Shown: positions 22,621 through 30,874, counted from the first letter of the stretch. The stretch is 34,545 nt of DNA from an uncultured Acetatifactor sp. (GCA_910585665.1 CAJUFI010000018.1:1-34545), one strand, 5' to 3'. Notes: a model not told the origin generated them from the letters alone. A program made the numbers and translations.

Positions 22621-22785
22621 CTTTAAATCAGCAGCGCAGATTTTCTGATTCGGCATGCTTTATCAGGAAATATCCATATGAAGCGGGAACAGTGCTGGAA
22701 CAGGACATAGGGAAGAAGATGACAGTGTCTTCTGAAATCCGGGCATGAAACGGCGGAGTGCGCAGAAAGAAAGGAATACAGAAGG

Positions 22786-24789
22786 ATGGATAAGACGACA
22801 ATCAGCAAGAAATACGGCAAAACATACCATATGCCCCCGGAAGTGACCTACGACTGGGTGAAGAAGGACACCATAGAAAAGCCCCCCGTCTGGTGCAGCG
22901 TGGATCTCCGGGACGGCAACCAGGCCCTGATCGACCCCATGCCCCTGGAGGATAAACTGGAGTTCTTCAAGCTCCTGGTGGATATCGGCTTCAAGGAAAT
23001 CGAGGTGGGCTTCCCGGCCTCCTCCGACACGGAGTACAATTTCATCCGGGCCCTGATCGAGCGGGACATGATCCCCGGCGACGTGACCATCCAGGTGCTG
23101 ACCCAGGCCAGGGAGCATATCATCAAGAAGACCTTCGAGGCGGTGAAGGGGGCCCCCCACGCGGTGGTGCACCTCTACAATTCCACATCCGTGGAACAGC
23201 GCGAACAGGTCTTCCGGAAGGACAAGGAAGCTATCAAGCAGCTGGCGGTGGACGGCGCGAAGCTCTTAAAAGAGATGGCGGAAGAGACGGAGGGCAGCTT
23301 CACCTTCGAGTACAGCCCGGAGAGCTTCTCCCAGACCGAGCCGGAGTACGCCCTGGAGGTCTGCAACGCGGTGCTGGACGTATGGCAGCCGGACACTGAC
23401 CACAAGGCTATCATCAACCTCCCCAGCACGGTGCAGGTGGCCATGCCCCATGTCTTCGCCTGCCAGATAGAATACATGCACAAGCGCCTGAAATATCGCG
23501 AGAACGTGGTATTAAGCGTCCATCCCCACAATGACCGGGGCTGCGGCGTCAGCGACGCGGAGTTCGGCATCCTGGCGGGCGCGGACAGAGTGGAGGGCAC
23601 CTTGTTCGGCAACGGCGAGCGCACGGGAAATGTGGACATCGTCACGGTGGCGGTGAACATGATGTGCCACGGCGTGGACAGCGGACTTGATTTTTCCCAT
23701 ATCATGCAGGTGCGGGAGGCCTACGAGCGGTTCACGGGCATGAAAGTCCACGAGAGGGTGCCCTATGCGGGAGACCTGGTGTTCACCGCGTTCTCCGGCT
23801 CCCATCAGGACGCCATCAGCAAGGGCATGAACTGGCTGAAGGAAGGGAAGAGCGGCAACCGCTGGGACGTGCCCTACCTGCCCATCGATCCCAAGGACGT
23901 GGGAAGGGAGTACGAGTCCGATGTGATCCGAATCAACAGCGTGTCCGGCAAGGGCGGCGTGGCCTTTGTGCTAAAGCAGCAGTTCGGCTTCTCCCTGCCC
24001 GCGGCCATGAAAGAGGAAGTGGGGTACCTGATCAAGGGCGTGTCCGACAGGCGGCACCAGGAGCTGCACCCTTCGGAAATCTACGAGATTTTCGAGGAGA
24101 ACTACATCAATCTGCACAATGTCTTTTCGATTCCCGAGTGCCATTTCCGGCAGGAAAAGGGCATCCAGGCGGAGGTGACCATCGAGCAGAACGGGGAGTC
24201 CCGGCTCATCAAAGCAGGCGGGAACGGCCGCTTGGACGCGGTGAGCAACGCCGTCAAGACCTACTTCGGCATCAGCTACCAGCTCTCGGTGTACGAAGAG
24301 CACGCCATTTCCAAGGGCTCCAGCTCCAAGGCGGCGGCCTATGTGGCCATTCTGTGCGACGGCAAGCTTTACTGGGGCGTGGGCGTGGACGAGGACATCA
24401 TCAAGGCCTCCATCGCCGCGCTGGTCTCCGCCGCCAACAAGCTGGCTGTGGAGCAGCATATCACGGAGGGCCGGGAAGAGCGGATTGTGGAGATCATCAG
24501 CTACATCAAGAACGACTATATGAACGTTACCCTGGACACCCTGTCCGAGGAGTTCCACCTCTCCAAGCCCTATCTGTCCAAGTACATCAAGGAGAAGGCG
24601 GGCATGACCTTCCAGGAGGCCGTGCGCAAGGAGCGCATGAAGAAGGCCAGGACCCTTCTGCGGGAGACGGATCAGACCGTGGAGACCGTGGCCGCGGAGG
24701 TGGGCTATGAGAACGTGGAGCATTTCAACCGTCTCTTCAAGAAGAACTACGGGCTCACCCCGGTGCAGTACCGGAAGCAGGAGGAGTAG
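22786..24789 (+). CDS. leuA: 2-isopropylmalate synthase fused to a C-terminal AraC-type DNA-binding domain
   Basis: This 667-residue protein combines two parts. Residues 1 to about 557 are a long-form LeuA. The TIM barrel has DLRDG (40-44), the metal-binding HPHND (246-250) and GNGERTGN (275-282), and a C-terminal leucine-sensing domain spans about 440-557 (GNGRLDAVSNAV, then SSKAAAYVAI). Residues 564-667 are a complete AraC/XylS helix-turn-helix pair: LDTLSEEFHLSKPYLSKYIKE and ETVAAEVGYENVEHFNRLFK. The join is in frame with no stop or frameshift, and codon use is uniform. LeuA commits 2-oxoisovalerate to leucine synthesis. The fusion suggests an enzyme that also binds DNA, perhaps in response to leucine. 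ATG 22786 follows AGAAAGGAATACAGAAGG. Confidence 0.93.
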   Translation: MDKTTISKKYGKTYHMPPEVTYDWVKKDTIEKPPVWCSVDLRDGNQALIDPMPLEDKLEFFKLLVDIGFKEIEVGFPASSDTEYNFIRALIERDMIPGDVTIQVLTQAREHIIKKTFEAVKGAPHAVVHLYNSTSVEQREQVFRKDKEAIKQLAVDGAKLLKEMAEETEGSFTFEYSPESFSQTEPEYALEVCNAVLDVWQPDTDHKAIINLPSTVQVAMPHVFACQIEYMHKRLKYRENVVLSVHPHNDRGCGVSDAEFGILAGADRVEGTLFGNGERTGNVDIVTVAVNMMCHGVDSGLDFSHIMQVREAYERFTGMKVHERVPYAGDLVFTAFSGSHQDAISKGMNWLKEGKSGNRWDVPYLPIDPKDVGREYESDVIRINSVSGKGGVAFVLKQQFGFSLPAAMKEEVGYLIKGVSDRRHQELHPSEIYEIFEENYINLHNVFSIPECHFRQEKGIQAEVTIEQNGESRLIKAGGNGRLDAVSNAVKTYFGISYQLSVYEEHAISKGSSSKAAAYVAILCDGKLYWGVGVDEDIIKASIAALVSAANKLAVEQHITEGREERIVEIISYIKNDYMNVTLDTLSEEFHLSKPYLSKYIKEKAGMTFQEAVRKERMKKARTLLRETDQTVETVAAEVGYENVEHFNRLFKKNYGLTPVQYRKQEE

Positions 24790-24840
24790 GAGAGGGACAT
24801 AAAACGATTCGGGCCGAAATATTGCCTGGGAAAAGGAAAG

Positions 24841-24864
24841 GAACCGGTTTGGCCGGTTCTTTTT
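24841..24864 (+). terminator. Intrinsic terminator after the leuA-araC gene
   Basis: A perfect 7-bp stem (GAACCGG / CCGGTTC, 5-base loop) is followed by five T residues, 52 bases past the stop codon. Confidence 0.8.
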
Positions 24865-24873
24865 CTGATTCGG

Positions 24874-24903
24874 TTGCCTGCGGGGATGTTTCTGTGATAG
24901 TAT
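24874..24903 (+). promoter_or_regulatory. Putative promoter of the Uma2 gene
   Basis: The -35 TTGCCT (24874-24879), an 18-base spacer ending TGA and the -10 TAGTAT (24898-24903) come just after the terminator. Confidence 0.5.
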
Positions 24904-24941
24904 GGAATTGTCTGTATTTCATCAAGAAAGGAAGTGTTGCT

Positions 24942-25505
24942 ATGGCACCAGCATTGGCACAAGAGAAAGTTTACACGATTGACGATATCTACAGTTTGCC
25001 GGAGGGCAGCAGGGCCGAACTGATTGACGGCCGGATATACTATATGGCGCCTCCGTCCAGAAAGCACCAGCGAATAGCAGGCGAATTATTTGCCGTCATC
25101 CGCGAATATATCAACACGAATAATGGTTCCTGTGAAGTGGATATAGCTCCATTTGCAGTATTCTTGAATGAAGGTGATGTAAAAAACTATGTTGAACCAG
25201 ATATCTCCGTTATCTGTGATCCCGATAAGCTTGCCGACAAGGGATGCCTTGGTGCGCCGGACTGGATAATCGAAGTCGTATCGCCAGCCAGCCGGTGGAT
25301 GGACTATTTCACAAAGCTCTTTAAATACCGCGCTGCCGGCGTACGCGAGTACTGGATTGTGGATCCCGACAAAAACCGCGTTACCGTATATGATTTTGAA
25401 GCGGAAGATACCAGAAGCTATACCTTTTCCGAATCGGTAAAAGCCAATATATATGAGGACTTATTTATCGACTTCTCCGAGATTGCGGCTCTGCTGAGCA
25501 TTTAG
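24942..25505 (+). CDS. Uma2-family (DUF820) PD-(D/E)XK nuclease-like protein
   Basis: This 187-residue protein has the Uma2 pattern: an N-terminal YTIDDIYSLPEGSRAELIDG, then FAVFLNEGD, VEPDISVICDP (about residues 85-95) and DWIIEVVSPAS (about 107-117). The acidic EPD and E-V-SP residues form the putative nuclease centre, followed by YRAAGVREYWIVDP. Uma2 proteins are numerous in some bacteria and have no settled role; nuclease activity is inferred from fold. ATG 24942 has AAAGGAAG 9-10 bases upstream. It is a single gene with its own promoter. Confidence 0.88.
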   Translation: MAPALAQEKVYTIDDIYSLPEGSRAELIDGRIYYMAPPSRKHQRIAGELFAVIREYINTNNGSCEVDIAPFAVFLNEGDVKNYVEPDISVICDPDKLADKGCLGAPDWIIEVVSPASRWMDYFTKLFKYRAAGVREYWIVDPDKNRVTVYDFEAEDTRSYTFSESVKANIYEDLFIDFSEIAALLSI

Positions 25506-25628
25506 ACAATCAGAAAAGGCATGTAAAACTGTGGAAAAAATCCCGATTGCCCCTCCGCGGGGGCAACGGAAAGACTGCCGATCTGTTATAATGTCTTCAT
25601 GAACAAGCGAAAGAGGAGGAAATATGAC

Positions 25629-25979
25629 ATGAAGACATGGAAATTGGTATCAGGTATTCTGTCAACGGTTCTGTTCCTGGTAGTGATGTTCCAGTCCTGC
25701 GCCGCCGGTGTGGTGGATGCCATTCAGGGGCAGGGAGGAACCAGCGGCGGTGCCGGGATGCTTACGGGTATCCTGATGTTGGCAGGCGGAATTGTGTCGA
25801 TTGCTACACGGAAGGCCGTTGGAAAGGGCGGAGACATTGCTTTGATTGTGCTGTATGGGCTGGCCGCGCTGATTGGGTTCGTGGGCTATGGCATCTATGC
25901 CGATTTGGTCATCTGGTCCATCTGGTGTCTCGTATGCGCCACTCTTGCGTTCGTTTCTATACGGAAGAAAAAGGGGTAG
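25629..25979 (+). CDS. Small membrane protein of unknown function
   Basis: This 116-residue protein has an N-terminal hydrophobic stretch with a cysteine (ILSTVLFLVVMFQSCAAGVV) that resembles a lipoprotein signal or first helix. A Gly-rich loop and three further membrane helices follow (about 42-60, 70-88 and 90-108), and the end is basic (IRKKKG). AGGAGG lies 9 bases before ATG 25629; an ATG at 25599 has no site. A TATAAT at 25587-25592 is a likely -10. No family named with confidence. Confidence 0.75.
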   Translation: MKTWKLVSGILSTVLFLVVMFQSCAAGVVDAIQGQGGTSGGAGMLTGILMLAGGIVSIATRKAVGKGGDIALIVLYGLAALIGFVGYGIYADLVIWSIWCLVCATLAFVSIRKKKG

Positions 25980-26033
25980 GGAATACCTGACTTGGATAAG
26001 CGGGTTTCCGACAGTGGCAAATAAACTGTAGCC

Positions 26034-27113
26034 TTAAGCAAATACCGTTTCATAAATCGCCAACACCACAATGCACAGGAAAAAGAACAGGGCATCCACA
26101 AGCAGAATCCCCAATAGCCGCACCACGGGCTTTTTGCTCCTGCAAAGGGGAATGCTGGATTGTATATGCCTGTAATCGGCAGAGAAAAATATTGCGGCCA
26201 GGAAAGACAAAAGCATAGCGACCCGCTGAAGCTGCTGCATAGAGACGGGGACATTCTCTGTCTCCATGGTCAGGCAGACCCAGAAAAGCATAGCATACCC
26301 AATGGTGCCCAGCAGCATGGAGAGAAGATTGCCCTTGCGGAAGCCAGGGGGCAGATAGGACATCCAATCATCGGTCTCAATGGGACGATGGGGCCTTTTC
26401 TGCAGCTTTTTCAGGGCCTTGCGCACCTCCAGGGCAGAGGAATAGCGCCGCGTCCGCTCCATCATGACACATTTGCGGATGGCGGGAGCCAGGGGGCCGG
26501 TAGCAGTGCACTCGTTCGACAGCTGTCCTGTGAGCAGCAGATTCATCAGCACCCCCAGGGCAAAGATGTCCGTCTGGGCATCCGAGGAGCCGAAGCCGTA
26601 TTGCTCGGGGGCGGCGAAGCCCGGCGTGCCCAGCAGCACGGTGTCCTTTCCGGCGGAGCCGTCTGCGCATCTGGCGGCATTCAGGTCGATCAGTTTCAGG
26701 ATGCCGTCCGGCGTGATGACGATATTGGAGGGCTTGATGTCCCGGTGGACGATAGGCGGCTCACAGCTGTGGAGAGAATGTAAAACCGTACATAATTGCA
26801 CCATATAATCCACCACCTGTGCCTGAGACAGGGGTCCGTCTGCGTCCAGCAGTTCCTGGAGGGTGGCGCCGGGGATGTATTCCTCAATCAGAATCAGCCG
26901 GGAATCCTCTTCAACCGTCTCATAGATACGGGGGATTCCGGGAAGCGGATGCTCTGCCAGATATTGGAAGACAGCGAGGCTGTAGACCCCCAGGGTCTTC
27001 CGGACATAGAATTTCCCGGTTTCCTGATGCTGTACCAGATGGATTCCGTGCTCGGAATTGATATCGGCGACTATTCTGTAACATGACAAGGCGGGTGAAG
27101 CTGCGGGCGTCAT
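26034..27113 (-). CDS. Membrane-anchored Ser/Thr protein kinase (Hanks type)
   Basis: This 359-residue protein has a kinase domain (about residues 12-255): ATP-site Lys39 in YVRKTL, a catalytic loop with HRD (123-125) and KPSN, and the APE-equivalent GTPGFAAPEQ (162-171). The metal-binding DFG is replaced by DLN (143-145). The glycine-rich loop is poorly conserved. After the kinase come about three membrane helices (residues 275-359), so the kinase faces the cytoplasm and no outer sensor domain is present. ATG 27113 has TAGGAGAAAG upstream; the frame is open to 27161 through a repeat end. It is divergent from the Mrr-TM2 gene. Confidence 0.9.
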   Translation of the reverse strand: MTPAASPALSCYRIVADINSEHGIHLVQHQETGKFYVRKTLGVYSLAVFQYLAEHPLPGIPRIYETVEEDSRLILIEEYIPGATLQELLDADGPLSQAQVVDYMVQLCTVLHSLHSCEPPIVHRDIKPSNIVITPDGILKLIDLNAARCADGSAGKDTVLLGTPGFAAPEQYGFGSSDAQTDIFALGVLMNLLLTGQLSNECTATGPLAPAIRKCVMMERTRRYSSALEVRKALKKLQKRPHRPIETDDWMSYLPPGFRKGNLLSMLLGTIGYAMLFWVCLTMETENVPVSMQQLQRVAMLLSFLAAIFFSADYRHIQSSIPLCRSKKPVVRLLGILLVDALFFFLCIVVLAIYETVFA

Positions 27114-27139
27114 TTGTATCTTTCTCCTACAAAATAAGG

Positions 27140-27157
27140 TAAGGAACTGTCGGAAAA
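27140..27157. repeat. Solitary tip of the 105-bp repeat family
   Basis: TAAGGAACTGTCGGAAAA is the reverse complement of the right tip of the 105-bp elements. The opposite end is absent, so this is a half-site or remnant in the kinase gene's leader. Confidence 0.55.
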
Positions 27158-27172
27158 CCATAAGTTAGTATG

Positions 27173-27201
27173 ATTATAACTTGTCTTAGGTGAGGATTCA
27201 A
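27173..27201 (-). promoter_or_regulatory. Promoter of the Ser/Thr kinase gene
   Basis: On the reverse strand the -35 is TTGAAT (27201-27196), the spacer 17 bases, and the -10 a perfect TATAAT (27178-27173), about 60 bases before the ATG. Confidence 0.7.
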
Positions 27202-27320
27202 GTCAAAAGTGGAATTTAAACCTTAACCTAAATTTCAGGTGCGAAAACGATTTCCGGAAAGCCGCATTGCAGGCGGCCCGGAGATTCCGAGAGACCTATT
27301 GCTACAGGGAGGGGATAAAT

Positions 27321-28151
27321 TTGAGATATAAGATGGAGCAGCTTGACATGATGGAAGGCCACGAATTTGAATATGCGGTGGCCGACCTGCTCCGCCATAA
27401 CGGCTGGCGGGACGTAGAGGTGACCCAGGGCAGCGGAGACTACGGCATTGACATCCTGGCCCGCAGAAAAAGCACCAGATACGCCATACAATGTAAGCGG
27501 TATAAGTCCGCGGTAGGCGTCAAGGCAGTGCAGGAAGCGGGGCTGGGCACGGATTATTATCATTGCGATGCCGCAGCCGTGATCACCAATTGCCGTTTTA
27601 CAAAGAATGCCCAAAACCTGGCGAACACCACAGGGGTAAAATTATGGGACAGGGATTTCCTGGCGAAATTGATAGAGGGCTATGAGGACGAGTACGATGA
27701 GCTGGATCCTCAGGCTGCGCTGGCGGGCATCCGTGAGAAGCCCGTTGTCCCGATCGGCGGCACCGCCAGGGTATGCCCGAAATGCCGCAGAGAATTTCTG
27801 AGCAATTCTGTGAGATGCCCCATATGCGGCATTGCGCTGACCAGCGCTGCCGAACTGTCCAGACAGCCAGCGGCACTTGCCAGCGGGACAATGCATTCCG
27901 CCAATGAGCCAGAAAAAATAAAATGGACGCCAGCGTGTGAACAGTATTACGAAAGTACGCAGACGGCGTTTTGGCTATGTCTGTTTCTGGGCGTCTTCGG
28001 TGTCCACAGATTCTATCAAAATAAGATTGGGACAGGAATACTCTGGATGTTCACATGCGGCGGTTTCGTTGTAGGATGGCTTGTGGATTTAATCAATCTC
28101 GGAGCGCTTTGGAGCAGGGTGTCCAATCAGAGAAGGGCAGCAGGCAAATGA
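27321..28151 (+). CDS. Mrr-like restriction endonuclease domain fused to a zinc ribbon and TM2 membrane domain
   Basis: The protein has 276 residues in three parts. Residues 8-120 are an Mrr_cat nuclease fold with GSGDYGIDIL (Asp44) and AIQCKRY (Gln57, Lys59), the D-(x)n-QxK active site. Residues 150-170 are a four-cysteine zinc ribbon (Cys152, 155, 166, 169). Residues 213-262 are a TM2 domain (FWLCLFLGVFGVHRFY, then a second helix FVVGWLVDLINL). The nuclease should therefore be tethered to the inner membrane face. TTG 27321 is preferred as start because GGAGGGG lies 6-7 bases upstream; ATG 27333 is 18 bases away. It lies between a divergent Ser/Thr kinase and a small helix-turn-helix-like gene. 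Confidence 0.88.
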   Translation: MRYKMEQLDMMEGHEFEYAVADLLRHNGWRDVEVTQGSGDYGIDILARRKSTRYAIQCKRYKSAVGVKAVQEAGLGTDYYHCDAAAVITNCRFTKNAQNLANTTGVKLWDRDFLAKLIEGYEDEYDELDPQAALAGIREKPVVPIGGTARVCPKCRREFLSNSVRCPICGIALTSAAELSRQPAALASGTMHSANEPEKIKWTPACEQYYESTQTAFWLCLFLGVFGVHRFYQNKIGTGILWMFTCGGFVVGWLVDLINLGALWSRVSNQRRAAGK

Positions 28152-28190
28152 CCCAGATTGTGAGGACGGAACCTGGCAGGAGAGACGACA

Positions 28191-28652
28191 ATGGGCGATA
28201 TGACCACCGAAAAACTGGAAAACATTCTGAAAAACGCATACACCTTTGAAGCCGGAAAATACCTGAAGGAGCAGGGAGACAGCCTTCTGCAGGGGGAGCA
28301 CCCCTTTTCGGCTTATATGAAAAAGCTGATTAAGGAAAAGAATCTGAGCCAGCAGGACATCTTCATCCAGGCGGATGTTCCAGAGCGCTACGGCTATAAG
28401 CTTCTGTCTGAGGAAAAGCATACCCGCCAGAGGGACGTCATCCTACGCATCTGCTATGCCGCGGAGCTGACGCTGGAGGAGACCCAGCGGGCCCTGAAGC
28501 TGTACGGCATGTCGCCCCTGTACGCCAGAATCCCCAGGGATGCCGTCCTGATGATAGCTTTCAACCGGCATTCCGGCAACATCCTGGACGTGAACGCCAT
28601 GCTGAAGGAGCAGGGCCTGGAGACGCTCCGGACCAGCGGCGCACAGGAGTAG
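28191..28652 (+). CDS. Small helix-turn-helix-like (XRE-related) protein
   Basis: This 153-residue protein has a central region (about residues 40-108) resembling a lambda-repressor/XRE-type domain: YMKKLIKEKNLSQQDIFIQA, then YKLLSEEKHTRQRDVIL and LTLEETQRALKLYG. The DNA-recognition helix is not typical, so protein binding is possible. AGGAGAG lies 6-7 bases before ATG. It follows the Mrr-TM2 gene by 39 bases and is probably co-transcribed. Its last 15 codons belong to the first unit of a tandem repeat that continues beyond the stop. Confidence 0.7.
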   Translation: MGDMTTEKLENILKNAYTFEAGKYLKEQGDSLLQGEHPFSAYMKKLIKEKNLSQQDIFIQADVPERYGYKLLSEEKHTRQRDVILRICYAAELTLEETQRALKLYGMSPLYARIPRDAVLMIAFNRHSGNILDVNAMLKEQGLETLRTSGAQE

Positions 28653-28820
28653 GGAAGGGGCTGGAGATGCTCCGGACCAGCGGCGCACAGGAGTAGGGAA
28701 GGGGCTGGAGACCCCTCGGATCAGCAGTGTACAGGAGCAGGGAAGGGCCGGAGACCCTTCGAACCAGCATTGCGCAGGAGCAGAGAAGGTGCTGAAGGTA
28801 CTCGAATTAGCAGTGAACAG
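28608..28820 (+). repeat. Degenerating 43/44-bp tandem repeat at the 3' end of the helix-turn-helix gene
   Basis: Units are 28608-28646 (39 bp, inside the gene), 28647-28690, 28691-28734, 28735-28777 and 28778-28820. Units 1 and 2 are almost identical apart from a 5-bp difference; later units diverge steadily. The gene's TAG stop lies in the first bases of unit 2 and is repeated in unit 3, but becomes CAG in units 4 and 5. Confidence 0.85.
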
Positions 28821-28867
28821 AAGCAGAGAAGAGACTGCCAAGAATCGTATCCTCGCACAAAATACAG

Positions 28868-28897
28868 TTGACAAGGTGAGGGTAAATAAGAGAAAAT
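28868..28897 (+). promoter_or_regulatory. Possible promoter of the pyroglutamyl peptidase gene
   Basis: A perfect -35 TTGACA (28868-28873), an 18-base spacer and a weak -10 GAAAAT (28892-28897) lie about 95 bases before the start. Confidence 0.35.
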
Positions 28898-28991
28898 AGA
28901 AGACACGGATACAAGCGTATCCTACGCACTGGAACCCAGAACCAAAAAAAGCGGAGCCCACGCGCCCAGAGCGAACAGCGGGAGGAAGAAC

Positions 28992-29582
28992 ATGAAGAAA
29001 AAACTACTGATTACAGGTTTCGAGCCCTTCGGAAAGGACGAGGTAAACCCTTCCTGGGAAGCAGTAAGCAGGCTGGAGGACATCATCGGGGACTACGAAC
29101 TGACCAAACTGCGGGTGCCCGTCATATTCGGCACCGCCGCGGAGCAAGTGCTGTCGGCTGCGGAGACGCTTGCGCCGGACATGATTCTCTGCATAGGACA
29201 GGCCGGCAGAAGAAAAGCGGTGACGCCGGAGCGAGTGGCCATCAACCTGCGGGACGCCTCCATGAAAGACAACGCCGGGAACCAGCCCATGGACGAGCCA
29301 GTGGCGCCGGAAGGCCCCGCTGCCTATTTTGCATCCGTCCCTGTCCGAAAGATGGTGAACGCCGTTAAAGGCAACAACATACCTTGTGAGTTTTCCTATT
29401 CAGCGGGGACATATGTGTGCAATGACCTGTTCTATACCCTTCGCCATCACTATAACGGCACAGAGACCGGCGTGGGCTTTATCCATGTGCCCTATCTGCC
29501 GGAACAGGCACCGGAAGGGGCGTTCAGCATGCCGCTGGAGACGATAGTCAGGGCTCTGAGCATCGCTGTGGAGGTCATGTGA
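28992..29582 (+). CDS. pcp: Pyroglutamyl-peptidase I (pyrrolidone-carboxylate peptidase)
   Basis: This 196-residue cytoplasmic cysteine peptidase of family C15 has the usual length near 200. Motifs are LITGFEPFGKDEVNPSWEAV at the N-terminus, catalytic Glu80 in TPERVAIN, Cys143 in SAGTYVCNDLFY and His165 in GFIHVPYLPEQ. It removes N-terminal pyroglutamate from peptides and fits the peptide-catabolic theme with the M3 peptidase downstream. GGGAGGAAGA lies just before ATG. A bidirectional terminator follows. Confidence 0.95.
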   Translation: MKKKLLITGFEPFGKDEVNPSWEAVSRLEDIIGDYELTKLRVPVIFGTAAEQVLSAAETLAPDMILCIGQAGRRKAVTPERVAINLRDASMKDNAGNQPMDEPVAPEGPAAYFASVPVRKMVNAVKGNNIPCEFSYSAGTYVCNDLFYTLRHHYNGTETGVGFIHVPYLPEQAPEGAFSMPLETIVRALSIAVEVM

Positions 29583-29674
29583 AAATATCCGGATATATCG
29601 TTATGAAATGAGGGGATGCCGGAAATGGAACCAGAGGTGGAAAGCGGATAGAGAGAAAAGGAAAAGCAGAATAA

Positions 29675-29713
29675 AAAATCCGAGAACCCGTTTCTGCGGA
29701 ATCCTCGGATTTT
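29675..29713. terminator. Bidirectional intrinsic terminator
   Basis: A 10-bp stem pairs 29675-29684 with 29704-29713, and the A-rich and T-rich flanks give a U tract in both directions. It lies between the convergent pcp and DUF6709-like genes and serves both. Confidence 0.85.
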
Positions 29714-29779
29714 AAAATTTCAATAAAGTTACTGGTCTGAAGCCTATGGTTATGGAAAGAACCCGCGGGAATACGAGAA

Positions 29780-30874
29780 TCAGTTCTCGGAGCCGGGCTC
29801 TACAGCCGTGTGCTCGCAGGTATTGTACCGCAGCTGCAGGAACTGGACGCGGTCCTTATTGTACAGTTTCTTCAGTTCATCGGAATACCCCACCACAACC
29901 CAGGGGAATGAGGCATGGAACAGATTCAGGATATCCTGCGCCACGGTCTCGTTGGCCACGGAGAAGGTGCGCCCTTTCGGGGCAAGCTCATCATACACCA
30001 TGACATTGTAAGTGGTACCGGTCTTGACGCCGTTGGTGCGGTGGGTGACAGTGTTCTGGTAAGCCCACATAATCTTGCTGTTGGGGAGCGCTCTGGGGAT
30101 GGAACCGGCCGTATAATAGGTCATCAGCTTTCCGACTTTCAGGTCGCCTTTTTTGTCAAAAGCCTGCGCGTTCCTGTAATCGGACTCGATGGAAGCCTCG
30201 GTGAAGCCCCCATTGGCGATGTCCTGATGCATCTTCTTCAGGGAGCCGCCGCTGGCCGCGCTGGCGATCCGATAGATGCCGTAGACGAAAAGGACGACAC
30301 CCGCCGCAAATAGGATGATATACAATCCGAATGAAAGGGACGGCGCAGCGAACGCATCGATATAAACAGGAAGCGTGCCGTCGGCAATTTCGCTGGCCGT
30401 AAAGCCGGCCTCCTCAAAATAATCGTTGAAATAGTCCAGCTCCTCGGAATCCAGCTTCTTGATCTTGCCCCGGAAGTTGATGGGAGAGGAAGCGTTGCTA
30501 TCGGCGGTATTGTTGGCCATAGTGTCCATCCGGGAGCCATAGCTGGCGGGGACCTTGATGGTCATGTAGAGAAAATCGGTGCCGCTCTTGTTGAAGGCAG
30601 GGATGACGTAATAATAATCTGTGGTGGTGTTGGCATTGGTCTTGGTGTTGTGTGAATACTCTTTCAGATAGCGGCCGAAATTATATTCCAGATCCACGTT
30701 CACAATCTGGCTTCCGAGCTCTTCGTATCCCAGGGTCGAGAAATCCACGCCTCCCTGAACGCTGTAGAACGCGTCCATGGCATTCCAGCCTGCCAGCACG
30801 ACACCGCCGATAATCAGGATGATGCTCCAGGCCAGGGTACTTTTCAGTGCTTTCTTCTTCAATTCTTCAAACAT
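29780..30874 (-). CDS. DUF6709-like membrane protein
   Basis: This 364-residue protein has one transmembrane helix near the N-terminus (about residues 14-32). An extracytoplasmic domain of about 150 residues (YYYVIPAFNKSGTDFLYMTIKVP and others) follows, then a second helix (about 180-203) and a cytoplasmic C-terminal part with alternating strands (KLMTYYTAGSIPRALPNSKI, THRTNGVKTGTTYNVMVYD). I associate this layout with the clostridial DUF6709 group, which has no known role; this is from memory. GGAGGAAAAAGGAA precedes ATG. It is a single gene, convergent with pcp. Confidence 0.65.
   Translation of the reverse strand: MFEELKKKALKSTLAWSIILIIGGVVLAGWNAMDAFYSVQGGVDFSTLGYEELGSQIVNVDLEYNFGRYLKEYSHNTKTNANTTTDYYYVIPAFNKSGTDFLYMTIKVPASYGSRMDTMANNTADSNASSPINFRGKIKKLDSEELDYFNDYFEEAGFTASEIADGTLPVYIDAFAAPSLSFGLYIILFAAGVVLFVYGIYRIASAASGGSLKKMHQDIANGGFTEASIESDYRNAQAFDKKGDLKVGKLMTYYTAGSIPRALPNSKIMWAYQNTVTHRTNGVKTGTTYNVMVYDELAPKGRTFSVANETVAQDILNLFHASFPWVVVGYSDELKKLYNKDRVQFLQLRYNTCEHTAVEPGSEN

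Noticed and set aside
25547..25566. 7-bp GC-rich hairpin as Uma2 terminator
   Set aside because: No T tract follows on the forward strand, and it overlaps the -35 region of the next gene; function undecided.
26008..26017. Ten-base match to the tip of the 105-bp repeat
   Set aside because: Too short and without the TTCCTA end or a partner arm.
28608..28820. CRISPR array
   Set aside because: Units are contiguous and progressively diverged, with no unique spacers and no cas genes nearby.
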